Below are positions 12,645 through 23,066 of a DNA stretch of 64,000 bases, piece after piece (the stretch's first letter is position 1; every line of letters starts with the position of its first letter). The position numbers were made by a program, and so were the translations under genes. The DNA is from Phocoena phocoena. Taxonomy: Eukaryota; Chordata; Mammalia; Artiodactyla; Phocoenidae. The notes below the pieces were generated by a model. That model had not been told where the DNA came from and searched no databases. It saw only the letters and a list, made by a program, of their open reading frames with translations. The DNA lies in NCBI RefSeq assembly GCF_963924675.1, contig NC_089236.1, positions 64,813,306 to 64,877,305 of the forward strand. Reading direction: 5' to 3'.

Positions 12645-13008
12645 TTTTTTTGTTAGTTCAGGATGCTTTAACAAAGTATCATAGATTGGGTGGATTATAA
12701 ACAACAATTTATTTCTCACAGTTCTGGAGACTGGAAGTCCAAGATCAGGGTACCAGAATCGTAAGATTCTTGCCTGAGCCCTTTCTGGGTTGCAGGCTGA
12801 CATCTTCTGTTATGTTCTCACATGGCAGAAACAGGGCAAGAGTGTTCTCTGGAGACTCTTATAAAAGGGCACTAATCTTATTCATGAGGGCCCCATCCTC
12901 ATGACCTAATTACCTCCTACAAACCTCCAACTCTAAATACCATCACACTGGGGGTTTAGGATTTCAGCATATGAATTTGGGAAGGACACAAACGTTTAGT
13001 CACTAACA
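12645..13008 (-). mobile_element. MaLR-type solo LTR, antisense
   Basis: Reading the plus strand, TTAGTTCAGGATGCTTTAAC, TGGGTGGATTATAAACAAC, TTTCTCACAGTTCTGGAGAC, CCATCCTCATGACCTAATTA and the closing TCAGCATATGAATTTGGGAA with GGACACAAACGTTTAG are the reverse complement of an ERVL-MaLR (MLT1/MST class) LTR. It spans about 360 bp, near full length. No internal retroviral sequence is attached. Confidence 0.8.
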
Positions 13009-13955
13009 GTCACATTCACAGAAACTGGAGATTGGCCATATTTCTTTTGTGGGACCCTATCATACCTACTATATAGAAAATGAAATTAAAACATGATTAA
13101 AAACCTATTTGAAATCTTTCAGCTATCCACAGGCTGCCTGCCTTTTCCCTTTTAAAGAGGTCAAAGGGGGGAGAATCTTTTGTTGAAGGTCCCTTGATCT
13201 TGCTTCATTGAACATAAGCCCTTGGTATCAGTACACCCTTTAGGGGCAAAAATCATCTTTACCTGAGAAGGGATGTTGAAGTTCACTTCGGTACCCAGTA
13301 TAGCAAGAGAAACACATCCTTTACAAACCTGTCACCAATTTGAAAACACGTTCCCTCTCTGTGTTGTCCTTTGCTATAATGTTTTTTGGAAATTCGCCTT
13401 TAAATTGATCTGTTTTCTCTCACAGTCTGGAAATGGGTGCTCTAATTTCAAATGCTGAAGGTGTCGTCTAGTTTTTCTTCTTTAACAAAATCGCATGTGG
13501 ATGTTGACTGATTATGCATCTTGTTCTGCTTTTAACATGCCATTTCTTCTTTCCTCCTTTTTTGGGAGGGGAGGTGCAATAGTGATATTACCCTCACACT
13601 GGAGAAGGATGGGGGTGACAACACCTTTTGTCACTCCCAACGTTTCGTGATTGAAGGGTTAACTGCCTGCCATTTTAAAGCTTCAGGACATAGCAAATTC
13701 AGACAGAGGACCCCTCCCCAAAAAGAACCAAAGATCCAGGTCCCTGCCAACAGGGTTTACTCAGCTGTTTCTCATGTATCTACTTTAGGCTCCCCACACT
13801 TATCACTTCTAGATTTTCTTCTTTATTCCACAGATACCAGTTGGCTGCACTATTCAGGTTCACATTTAATTTCACTGTTTTATTTTATTATTGATCTATA
13901 TTGAACTTTTTTATCTTATTAAATTTTAAACTCCTAAAGTACAGAAACTATATTG
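13009..13955. other. No gene recognised
   Basis: Unique-looking sequence between the MaLR LTR and the CHR target site at 13956. An 85-codon frame (13647-13904) has no recognisable motif. Confidence 0.5.
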
Positions 13956-13968
13956 TTCTTTTATTCTT

Positions 13969-14189
13969 TTTTTTTTTTTTTTTTTTTTTTTTTTGCGGTA
14001 CGTGGGCTTCTCACTGTTGTGGCCTCTCCCGTTGTGGAGCACAGGCTCCGGACGCGCAGGCTCAGCAGCCACGGCTCACGGGCCCAGCCGCTCCGCGGCA
14101 TGTGGGATCTTCCCGGACCGGGGCACGAACCTGCGTCCCCTGCATCGGCAGGCAGACTCTCAACCACTGCGCCACCAGGGAAGCCCTAC
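13969..14189 (-). mobile_element. CHR-type SINE, antisense
   Basis: Full-length copy with an almost pure T tail at 13967-13994 and its 5' head at about 14186. Target-site duplication TTCTTTTATTCTT lies at 13956-13968 and 14190-14202, a perfect 13 bp. The long pure tail and perfect duplication indicate a young insertion. Confidence 0.97.
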
Positions 14190-14202
14190 TTCTTTTATTC
14201 TT

Positions 14203-14660
14203 GTTGCACTTCCTGGTAGCTTTTCAGCAAACCCTTATTGAGTTCATTGAAGTTAAAGATGCAAATTGACTGTAAAATTTCTCATAGGCCTTACCCTCAA
14301 ATGAAGCACTGACCTCTGTCTTATTAGAATGCCATTTTATCACATCTACTAATTAGGAGCAGGCCTTTCCTTTAACTCTACTTAACTAATAAGCAACAAG
14401 AAGAGTAAAGATGACCAGGAGAGGAGAGAATAAATGGGATGCAAATGAGTACACGCTCAAAAGGCTTGAAAAACACAGACAACAGAAAAACATTAAGGAC
14501 TGAGAGAATTTATGAGATTAGAAGGGAAATTCCAAAACTCACTGGAGAAAGTCAGCAGTGTCTACCCTATTCCTAGCAATGGGTGAGTAATTCAGGAACT
14601 GTAAATTGTGCAAGACCCTTCTTAACCACACAGAACTTAGATCTCCTAACCAAACTTGGC
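14203..14660. other. Short unique stretch
   Basis: No gene or repeat recognised between the CHR element and the L1. Confidence 0.5.
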
Positions 14661-15269
14661 AACCATATTTTTCTCTGGTTTTTTTCCAGCTTCACTGAGG
14701 TATAACAGACAGATAAAATTGTATTATATTTAAAGTGTACAACATGATGTTTTGATATATGTTCCCTCAATTGAAGAAATTCCCTCAATTGAGTTAATTG
14801 ACATATGCATCATGTCACATATTTACCTTTTTTTTTTTTTGGTGAGCACACAAGTTCTACTCTATTAGCAAATTTCAATTATATAATGAAGTACCATCAA
14901 CTGTAGTCACTACTTTATACAGTAGATCCTGAGACCTTATTCATCTTATAACTGAAAGTTTGACCCTTTTACTAACTTCTCCCTACTTCCCCTGCCTCCC
15001 CACCCCCACCCCTGGCAACCACAATTCAACTCTCTATTTCTATGAGTTCAACTTTTTTTCTTTTTTAGATTCTACATAGAAATGATACCATGCAGAATAT
15101 ATCTTTCTCTGTCTGACTTATTTTACTTAGCATAATGTCCTCTGGGTTCTTCTATGTTGTTGCAAATGATACAATTTCCTTCTTTTTTATGGTTGAATAA
15201 TATGTAATTATACTGATACATAGTGTATATATCATATACACCTTGTCTATTGTGAATAATGCTGCAATG

Positions 15270-15660
15270 AATATGGAAGTACAGATATCTCTTCAAGATA
15301 ATGGTTTCATTTCCTGTTGATGTATACCCAGAAGTGGGATTCTAGATCACATGGTAGTTCTATTTTTAATTTCTCAAGGAACCTCCATACTCTTTCCAAT
15401 AGTGGCTGTACCAGTTTCCATCCCTTCCAACAGTGTATAAAGGTTTCCTTTTCTCTACATCCTCACCAGCATTTGTTATCTCTTGTCTTTTTAATAATAG
15501 AAATCCTAACAGGAATGAGGTGATATCTCACCGTGGTTTTGATTTGTTTCCCTTATGTTCAGTGAGGTGCGGCACTTTTTCATGTACTTATTGGCCATTT
15601 CTACGTCTTCTTTGGAAAACTGTCTATTTAGATCCTTTCCTTGCAAGAAGTGTTTATGCT
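15270..15660 (-). pseudogene. Decayed C-terminal end of L1 ORF2
   Basis: The minus-strand translation of about 15506-15637 contains NRQFSKEDVEMANKYMKKC followed by a SLNIRE motif, which is the L1 ORF2p C-terminal region beyond the reverse transcriptase. Homology continues out of frame to about 15270 (CTATTGTGAATAATGCTGCA on the plus strand). The reverse transcriptase and endonuclease domains are absent and the frame is broken by stops and shifts, so it cannot be functional. Confidence 0.8.
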
Positions 15661-15689
15661 TCCAGTTAAAAACTGCTTTTGTTTGTTTG

Positions 15690-16471
15690 TTTGGTCCTGT
15701 GAGACTCTGGAATGATAAGTCCTGTTGGCTATCAAAGGTGATTTGAGGTCCCATCCCCCAGATGACTGCCACAAAAGTTGGGCACTGGATGTGTGTACAA
15801 GTTCTTTCGAGGAAGCAGATGGAGCCTTGGTCTTATTGTTGGAGTGAGCCGGAGGGAGAATGTGGGGAAGTGCTCCCCGGTGCTCTCAGGCTTGCGGAAG
15901 GATTACCATGAGCACCTAGATGCATTCTGATTGGAAGCCAGATGTCAGGCAGCAGCCTGTCAAGTATGCAGTCAAACCGCTTCCAGGAAAAGACTGGAAG
16001 ATGGGCATGTTTGCCTCTTCCCTCTGCTCTGAGCCCTGGGAAACAGTCATGGCGGATGCTCACATGCCCGGTGACAACTCTTTGTTTGCCCTAGTCCTGT
16101 GGGACTTGTGAACTCAAGGCTCATTGACTTTCAGATCTGATGAATTAAAGGTCCATCCCTCACGTGGCAGTCTTAAAAGTCAGGGTGCTAGATGTATGGT
16201 CCAAGCCTTTTGCTCCTCAGGGAGAAGCTGGGAGTGGGGTTTCCCTCCCAACTGTATGGCACTCTGCTGGGGGCAGGGCTTATGGTGAGAGTGTCTCAGT
16301 CTTTCCTACACGTTTCGATGTGGGTATTTTCTCAGTCGCCTGTTGTGTAGGTGTCATTCAGCTAGTTTCTAGATTTCTCTCAGAGGGAATTCTCCACGTG
16401 TAGCTTTATATTTGGTGCTTTTATGGGAGGAGGGAAATTTAGGAGCCCCCATCTTGGTGATGTCCTCCAGC
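15690..16471 (-). other. L1 5' region (UTR remnant)
   Basis: This is the GC-richer right part of the L1. In minus orientation it starts near 16471 with GGAGGACATCACCAAGATGG and runs into the ORF2 remnant through a CAAACAAACAAACAAAAG bridge at about 15675-15693. No ORF1 sequence is recognised. In a live L1 this region carries the internal pol II promoter; I have no evidence that it is active here. Confidence 0.6.
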
Positions 16472-16689
16472 CACCGTATTTTTCTTAATGAGCATTTTCA
16501 CACGAGCATCTTGGTGATCCTTCAAACTCAGCATGTTCCAAACTGAAATAAACTTCCCTCTCAAACTACCCCTCTTGCTGGTGATGTTAAAGGTATCATG
16601 TATACTCCTAGCCATTATGCTTTAAACCTGGGATTCTCCTGGGCTTTTCTCTCTCCTTCTCCCTGCCAGATTAACCAGGAGTCATTAGC

Positions 16690-16830
16690 TGTCATTTACT
16701 GAGCTTCACATCTTATGTCACTAGAATTTTCTGTATGTTATCTTGTTTAACTCTTGTGACAGCCTTATGTGGTACCTATTAGTATCCCAAGAGAAGTTGT
16801 GAAATTCACCCAAGGTATAAATGGTGCCAT
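16690..16830 (-). mobile_element. MIR SINE fragment, antisense
   Basis: CATTTACTGAGCTTCACATC, TATCTTGTTTAACTCTTGTG, ACAGCCTTATGTGGTACC and ATTAGTATCCCAAGAGAAG follow the antisense MIR order, with the core diverged. Confidence 0.6.
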
Positions 16831-19179
16831 AAATGTATCAAAAATGCATTTGAGAGAATAAATATCGTGGTATGCTGCCTAAAGGCTATGCTAGCTATGC
16901 TTTCCCCTGTACATTTTAAAATTTATCACACTGTACTGCCTTGTTAGACCCCTATAGCATTATACCAAAACAACTTTGCTAGTATATCATTGTCCAATAT
17001 TGAAGAGTTGAAAAAACAATGCTATGAAAATCATTATTTTGCATCCTATTAACAAGGATGCCATTTATTCTCTTAAACTGTGTCGGTGTACCATAGGAAG
17101 AATCTTTCCATGACTCAGTACTAGGATTAGTTGTATTCTGAGCAACTGACTTGATCTTATTTTATGGGTTTAGTGAACCATATAACTGATAATCTTTTTT
17201 TTTTTCCTGTTGAAAAGCTCAGAATCAAATCAGTGATGCAAATCTAAGAATTTCACTGAACCTTCTTAGATTCCCTTGACTACCTCCTCCTTTCTTCCTT
17301 GGCTGTCTCCCCACCTAAGCTATGTCTCTCTTCTCTTCTGAAATTGAAAGCAGTGAAAGACAAATGGGATTTAACATCACGTGTGGCTACAAAGTAGCCA
17401 AAAGCAACCAAAATATACAGGGGACACGGGGGGAGGGCTCCCCATTGGTGAACTATATATTACACAGGAGGCCAGAGGGGCCAGGTCAAACTGGCTCTCC
17501 TTCCTGTTCTCTGGGCCACTCCAAGGTGTGGTTCCTTCTCGGGACCCTTCCCAGGAATTCTGACATAAGGGTAAGTAAGTGTGCCGTCCAAGAGGCCAGC
17601 CGAGTTTCTTGGTGGCTTCTTGTGATGCAGTAGCCAGTGCAGTGATGTTTCCTATCACAATGCTTAACTTAACTTCCTCGCTTCATTTCTCCTTTTCTTC
17701 CTGACTCTCACTGCCTCAGGCTTAAACCCCTGAAATAAAATGTTTGTACCTTGATCCATGCTTCATGTTCTGCTTTCTTGAGAAGTGGGGCTAAGACAAA
17801 TAGAAAAGAATTTGTTGCAGGCTTAAATCAGACCTTCTCCTTGCTGCCTTTTGATTGGTTGGGTGGCTTTAAGGGTAGCGACCACCTTTTTTGATCACTG
17901 AACTGGGTCTACATTGCCAAGAATTTGTATTTGGCAGAAACTTTTCCTTTTGATGTCTTAATAGAAACTAAGTGTAATTCCAATGTTATCCCCCCAACTC
18001 CAACATTTTGACCCCTTATTTCTAGTTGGAACTACAGGAATGACAGGAAACACAAAAGAGCAACTGACTGTAGCCTGCTGTTAATATGGTTGAAATAACT
18101 TGTCAGACTTCCACTGTGAAAGCAGATTTTTTTTTCAGCTGGCAGAAATCAGAAGAAGTGCCATAAAATCAGAAATAAGCTGTGAAATGTACTTTAAGTT
18201 AATATGAAAGTGTGCTTGTTCCCTTGACCTAGCATTGTGAAAAGCAAGCAGTGTTGTCTTTTGAAGGATAATAAAACTGCAATGAGGATTTCTTTGTGTC
18301 CAGGAGTTGAAGCAGGGGAGGATTCTCTTTTTATTTATTTACTATTTTGTGGCAAAATAAAAGTGACAGTTCTCTGTGACCTGAGTCAGAAATAAGTCCT
18401 AAAACAGAATGTTAGCAATTTTTATGGTTCATCCATCTTAGCCACCCTAACAACACCATTCATGTGTACCCTAAGTTCACTTTTTGCCCCCAATGTGTTT
18501 TCCCCTGTAGTGTTTCTAATTATTTTGATCTTTCGTAGCAAGTTAACAAGACATCTCTTTCATAAATAAATGTGTGTGCTTGATATGACAGAGCCTTTAT
18601 TTCTCCCTCAATGGACTCTGTTTGGTCAAAGCAGAATATGGGCAGTGTACTGTCTCCCTCTCAAAGACTATTTTAATTTTACTACCGTTTTTTTTTTTAA
18701 TATTCAAAAACAACTCATGGCAGGGAAATAATCGGCTCATGTTAAAAGTAAGGCCATTTTTTTTCTCATTGCTTGTCCTTGTTTATGAGAACTCAGGAAT
18801 AGGAAAAACAAAAAACTGTTAGGAATTATCTACAAAGCAACAAAGAACAGCGATTGCAAGGAGAAACCCAGCATTTTGTTTTTCAAATTTCAAGCCCTGC
18901 CACAGGAAAAAATATTACGTAGAGGTCTGTTCCAGTGCATTCCAAGTCTTCTGGATGCACCATGGCATCTATTCTGAGGCCATTAAAGAACATTCTCCTT
19001 GATCTTGTCTTCCAAGGTACTGTTGGGAAGAGGAAGCATTGCACTCAGTGAAAAATGAGGGAGATGCTCTCTGCTCTGGCCAGAGGACACAGAGTAAAGG
19101 AACCCTGGGAACTTTGTGGGGTCTGATCCCATGCCCTGGAGATTAGAATTTGCTATAAACCTACATGCTGAAGTCTTGG
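16831..19179. other. Long stretch with no recognised gene
   Basis: Short A/T tracts occur (17188-17205, 18689-18699). A 103-codon frame (17322-17633) and its antisense 93-codon partner lie in slightly GC-richer sequence but show no domain, and the overlap on both strands argues against coding. Confidence 0.5.
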
Positions 19180-19470
19180 CAAGCAGTGGTTAGGAGCCTG
19201 ACTCTGAGATGAAAGGCCTGGATGAGATCCCAGCCACGTCAGCCGACGACCCCAGGGCCTGCCGCGTCATAATCTTCCTGAGTCTTGCTTTTCTCAACTG
19301 TTAAAAAATGAAAATATTCACAACCACCTCATTAAGTACTCAAAGATCAATGATATCATTTTAATATAGCTGTTAGGCCATCATCATTTCATGAGATGGG
19401 GGCAGATTTTTTTTTAGTTGTTTTCATCAGTGTATTTTTAGCACCTAGTGCATAGCAGGCCCTCAAGATT
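19180..19470 (+). mobile_element. MIR SINE, expanded or interrupted
   Basis: GCAGTGGTTAGGAGCCTGAC with TCTGAGATGAAAGGCCTGG and GAGATCCCAGCC marks the MIR 5' part. AATCTTCCTGAGTCTTGC and TTTTCTCAACTGTTAAAAAA are the middle, and a terminal TTTAGCACCTAGTGCATAGC lies near 19438. About 50-60 extra bases separate the middle from the 3' end. Confidence 0.6.
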
Positions 19471-19608
19471 AATTTATCAAGTGGTTTAAAAGGACTTAAA
19501 GTTACCATTGACTGACCTACGTGCCAGCAATCTTCTATTATTATCGGGATGATTACACTGTTATTTTGTTCAGGATTTGATTGGTTTCTTGGGAATGATC
19601 AAAGAGAG

Positions 19609-19820
19609 TGGTTTTTTTCGTTTTTTTGCCGTACGTGGGCCTCTCACTGTTGTGGCCTCTCCCGTTGTGGAGCACAGGCTCCGGACGCGCAGACTCAGCG
19701 GCCATGGCTCACGGGCCCAGCCGCTCCGCGGCATGTGGGATCTTCCCGGACCAGGGCACGAACCCGTGTCCCCTGCATCGGCAGGCGGACTCTCAACCAC
19801 TGTGCCACCAGGGAAGCCCT
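19609..19820 (-). mobile_element. CHR-type SINE, antisense
   Basis: Target-site duplication AAAGAGAG lies at 19601-19608 and 19821-19828. The tail is a short T run broken by CG (GTTTTTTTCGTTTTTTTG). The body begins GCCGTACG where most copies have GCGGTACG, and the head reads GTGCCACCAG rather than GCGCCACCAG. Confidence 0.95.
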
Positions 19821-19828
19821 AAAGAGAG

Positions 19829-20743
19829 CAGTTTTTAAGCTGCTCTTCCTTGGAGCGGTCTCAAGGTCACTGCAGGCTGTTAATGAAGGCTAAAAAGATG
19901 TGACTCTGGCCATCTTTATTCTCCTGGTCACCATAAAAGTGCCTCCACTTATATCAGTTTTCTCCTCTGAGGTTTCCACGTTGAGTTGATAAGAGCGTTC
20001 CAGGGCTAAAACAGCGTTTGGAAACTACTCATCTCAACACAGCTCAGCTTCCACACTAACTGATGGTCCCGCCAGAAACAACACCCTTACTTCTTGGGTC
20101 TTTGGAGTGTCCACCTTTGTTATCAGGCCCCAAAAAGCCCCTGAGAACATCTTGAGAGCCTAGACTGTGTCTCCATTAACCTGACCAAGAAGATGCTCAT
20201 GTCATGCACTTGTATTTCCAAGATCTCCATGGGGGGGGAGAGACCACCTTCCAGCTGTGCCAAGTTACGATCCGTTCCCTGTCAGTTAGTAAACTAGAGG
20301 GTTGGGCTTCCGGAATCCCGAATATGCAGTCAGTGCTCTGTTGTTGAGGAAGGATGGAATTAGGTGCCTTGATAGCAGCCCTAGCGAGAGCCTCTCCAAT
20401 CCATGTGAAAACCACTGCTTTTATGGCCCTACTGGCAGCTTCCTTCAGTCAGTTATGAAGTGGTTTGTTAAAGTAGGTGTTAGCCTGTTACACCTCCTTC
20501 CTGCATCCCCTTTAAAATTCTAGAATTTTCTTTGTCCTTCTTCAGTGCATACAGATGTAAGGCCCATCAGGTTTATCAGGTACTTATTTGAAGTAAGGGG
20601 TGCTAGAATATGAGGGACAGGGCCCTCATATTAGTGAATGCTTTGATTAATGAATCTGGCAATTCAGAAATGAAGGCAAAATAATCTGAATTATATGCTG
20701 TCCTTGCCTTATTTTTCATAGTGTAAACCTAAAATGCTGGTAT
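19829..20743. other. No gene recognised
   Basis: Unique-looking sequence. A short hairpin-capable palindrome (TATGAGGG ... CCCTCATA) lies near 20610-20632 and is not distinctive. Confidence 0.5.
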
Positions 20744-20753
20744 TCTGGTGTCC

Positions 20754-20982
20754 TTTTTTTTTCTTTTAAAGGCATGTTTGTTTGTTTTTTAAGTTTTTTT
20801 TTTTTTTTAATGTGGACCATTTTTGAAGTCTTTATTGAATTTGTTACAATGTTGCTTGTATTCTGTGTTTTGGTTTTTTGGCCCTGAGGCATGTGGGATC
20901 TTAGCTCCCCGACCAGGGATCGAACCTGCACCCCCTGCATTGGAAGGCGAAGTCTTAACCACTGAACTGCCAGGGAAGTCCC
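20754..20982 (-). mobile_element. Cetartiodactyl tRNA-derived SINE, non-CHR-2 type, antisense
   Basis: The head (20982 leftwards, minus strand GGGACTTCCCTGGCAG...) and the GGTTCGATCCC B box resemble the CHR head. The 3' part is different, reading CAATAAAGACTTCAAAAATG on the minus strand before an A tail (plus-strand T run 20794-20808 and T-rich 20754-20793). Target-site duplication TCTGGTGTCC lies at 20744-20753 and 20983-20992. Confidence 0.85.
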
Positions 20983-20992
20983 TCTGGTGTCC

Positions 20993-21549
20993 ATTTTTAA
21001 CTTGACACTGCTTGGCTATGTTTCTTCTCGTTTCTGTTTTGCATGCTCAAATTTAGGTTTCCAGAACCACGGTTTAGGAATAGAAGGAAACACAGAAGGC
21101 CTAAGAAGAAGTAGCTTATTATTGGGAATCGGTGATTTGGGTGCTTTTCCTGCTGCGTAGAGACAGTTGTAGAAGCCTCCAGCCTAGAAATGCACCCTCT
21201 CCTTAAATACCAATCATCCTTTTTCTCCTCCCTCCTTTTCCAGTGTTCATGTCCTCCCTCATCAACCCCCCGCAGATTTTAAAGTCCAGTTTCTCCCATA
21301 ATCATCTACAGTAACTGTTCCCTTGGTGGGTCGTGATAGCTTCCTAATAATCCATCAGCCTATCCTCAGCCTTTATCATCCTTAACCCTTCCGTAGCTTT
21401 TAACCACCCCTAATTTCTCCAGTCTAACCTTTGCTTAGTTTTTAATCCTCATTCTATGACAACTGTTCTGATTACTTCTTCTCCGTCTCTTTCATTTGTT
21501 TCTCTTCCATTTTCATGCCTTGGAATGAGAGCATCCCCCGAGATCCTGT
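20993..21549. other. No gene recognised
   Basis: A pyrimidine-rich plus strand begins near 21200. It may be the left part of the L2-like block that follows. Confidence 0.4.
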
Positions 21550-22080
21550 CTCTTTTCCTCCTCTTTCTCATCCAGTTTCTGGGACTTCAACTCTCATCCT
21601 CATATAAATCATTCCTTCATCTCCAGCCTCTCATTTTAGCTTCATTCTAATTTTCTGAGTTGCATGGTAGAAGTGTCTGCTTGAAGGTCTCCCTAATATC
21701 TCAAGTTTAGCAAGTCCAGAGCTGAACTCATCATATATCCCCTGCTGCTCTTCCTTCTGAGTCCATATTTCTTTTAATGAGTCCACCATTATACCAGAAG
21801 CCTTGAATCAATTCTAAATCATTCCCTTTTTTCACTTTCTGTATATAGTCCAGGGCCATTCTAACAACTTTCTCACTGTCTGACTTGCTAATTCTTCTTC
21901 GTCTCCCCTAGAGCCATCCCCTTCATTCAAGCTGCCATTACCTAACTAGTCCCCCATGTCCATTTTCTTTACCTTCCAATCCATCTGTCCCCTGCTATCC
22001 AGATTAATCTTCCTCATGTATCTACTGGCTTGTGACATTCCCTTGCTACAGAATCTTCCAGAGTTCTTTCTTGAAGCCTA
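21550..22080 (+). mobile_element. L2-like LINE fragment
   Basis: AGTCCAGAGCTGAACTCATC, then TTCCTTCTGAGTCC, GAAGCCTTGAATCAATTC and TGCTATCCAGATTAATC follow the order of an L2 region ('...AAAACTGAACTCATCATC...'). The match is diverged and the boundaries are guesses. No open frame survives. Confidence 0.45.
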
Positions 22081-22451
22081 ACAGAGAAGAGAGACGTGAA
22101 AATAGAAAGTCGTGGGAAGGAGTCAGAGGTTTTAAACTTTTACTTGATGCATGCGAAAATCCACACGTAGTGTCTGAGCCCAATTAAAAAAAATGTCTCC
22201 TTGACTCTATTTAACCTTTTAGGGAGACTGACATGGAGGAGACTTGAACTCTCTGTAGTGGTTGCAGAGGGTCACAGAATGGCTTAGGTACGACCTCTTG
22301 ATAATAATGTAAACAAGCAAATAAAAAAAACATCTTTCAAATAAACGTATGGAATGAGCTATCTTTTGTTCAATTTGGTACTTGAGGACTTAATATTACC
22401 TAAGAAAAGGGCAGTTTTTCTGAACTTCCTCACATTAAATAAGGGTACTTT
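22081..22451. other. No gene recognised
   Basis: AT-rich sequence with short A runs near 22184-22190 and 22322-22330. Confidence 0.5.
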
Positions 22452-22660
22452 ATGTGTATATCAACATTTCTCAACCCTGGCACTATTGTCATTTTGTGGC
22501 AGACACTTCTCTATTGTGAGGGTTACCCTGTGCATTGTCAGATGTTTAGCAGTGTCCCTAGTCTCTACTGACTAGATGACAGTAGCATCCTCTGACCGCC
22601 TTCCAAGCTGTGTCAAATAAACATGTGTCTAGACATTGCCAAATAGCCCCTGTGTAGTAA
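22452..22660 (-). mobile_element. MER20 (hAT-Charlie) element, antisense
   Basis: TTTCTCAACCCTGGCACTAT with TGTCATTTTGTGG, CCCTGTGCATTGTCAGATG, TTTAGCAGTGTCCCTAG, ACTAGATGACAGTAGC and GACATTGCCAAATAGCCCC is the reverse complement of MER20, a short non-autonomous DNA transposon. The far terminal repeat is lost. Confidence 0.8.
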
Positions 22661-22979
22661 AGTCTGAATTTAGATAGAGATACGTATATTTAAAACGCAT
22701 GTTGTTCCTCCGAAAGCATTGAAAATGGCCAGGCTAACGCATTTTCCCATGGAAAAGCAACTGCGCCCATTTTTAGGTCTTCATTCCAAAATCCCTCCTG
22801 TTTACATTCCATTGGGCTGAGCTTCTAATCAGTCTGTATTCTGCAGTATTATGCAAAATTCTTTAACATCCATAATACTTGACAGCTATGAAACAGACAA
22901 GACTCACAGGCACCATTCCAAGCCACCTCTTATAATGAATATACAAATATGGAAGGAAGGAGCCCAACTGTCCAAACTC
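22661..22979. other. No gene recognised
   Basis: Unique-looking stretch between the MER20 and the partial CHR copy. Confidence 0.5.
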
Positions 22980-23066
22980 TGTGGGATCTTCCCGGACCGG
23001 GGCACGAATCCGTGTCCCCTGCATCGGCAGGCGGACTCTCAACCACTGCGCCACCAGGGAAGCCCC
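22980..23066 (-). mobile_element. Partial CHR SINE, head only, antisense
   Basis: Only the tRNA-like 5' head is present (minus strand from about 23066 to 22980), close to the consensus. The 3' half and A tail are missing: the left edge falls at the GTGGGATCTTCCCGG segment, directly against unique sequence. No convincing target-site duplication flanks it. Confidence 0.93.

Larger units (their letters stand above)
14675..16471 (-). mobile_element. L1 element, antisense, interior deleted
   Basis: The left part (14675 to about 15690) is an L1 3' UTR and the last part of ORF2. The right part (about 15690-16471) matches my memory of a cetartiodactyl-type L1 5' region, read as minus-strand CACCAAGATGGGGGCTCC, then ACACGTGGAG, CTCTGAGAGAAATCTAGAAA and CACATCGAAACGTGTAGGAA. 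ORF1 and most of ORF2 are missing. Outer flanks AACCATATTTTTCT (14661-14674) and CACCGTATTTTTCT (16472-16485) match at 12 of 14 bases, as expected for one target-site duplication. Confidence 0.75.

Noticed and set aside
13901..14269. Families of similar peptides (such as CGIFPDRGTNPCPLHRQADS) at many places
   Set aside because: They are the three frames of the CHR SINE read on either strand. Recurrence reflects copy number and does not indicate a multigene family.
15506..15772. 88-codon minus-strand frame as a possible gene
   Set aside because: Its last ~43 residues are a decayed L1 ORF2 C-terminus and the rest is L1 5' region read through the deletion junction.
20610..20632. Short palindrome TATGAGGG ... 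CCCTCATA
   Set aside because: An 8-bp stem is common by chance in 64 kb and has no associated element.
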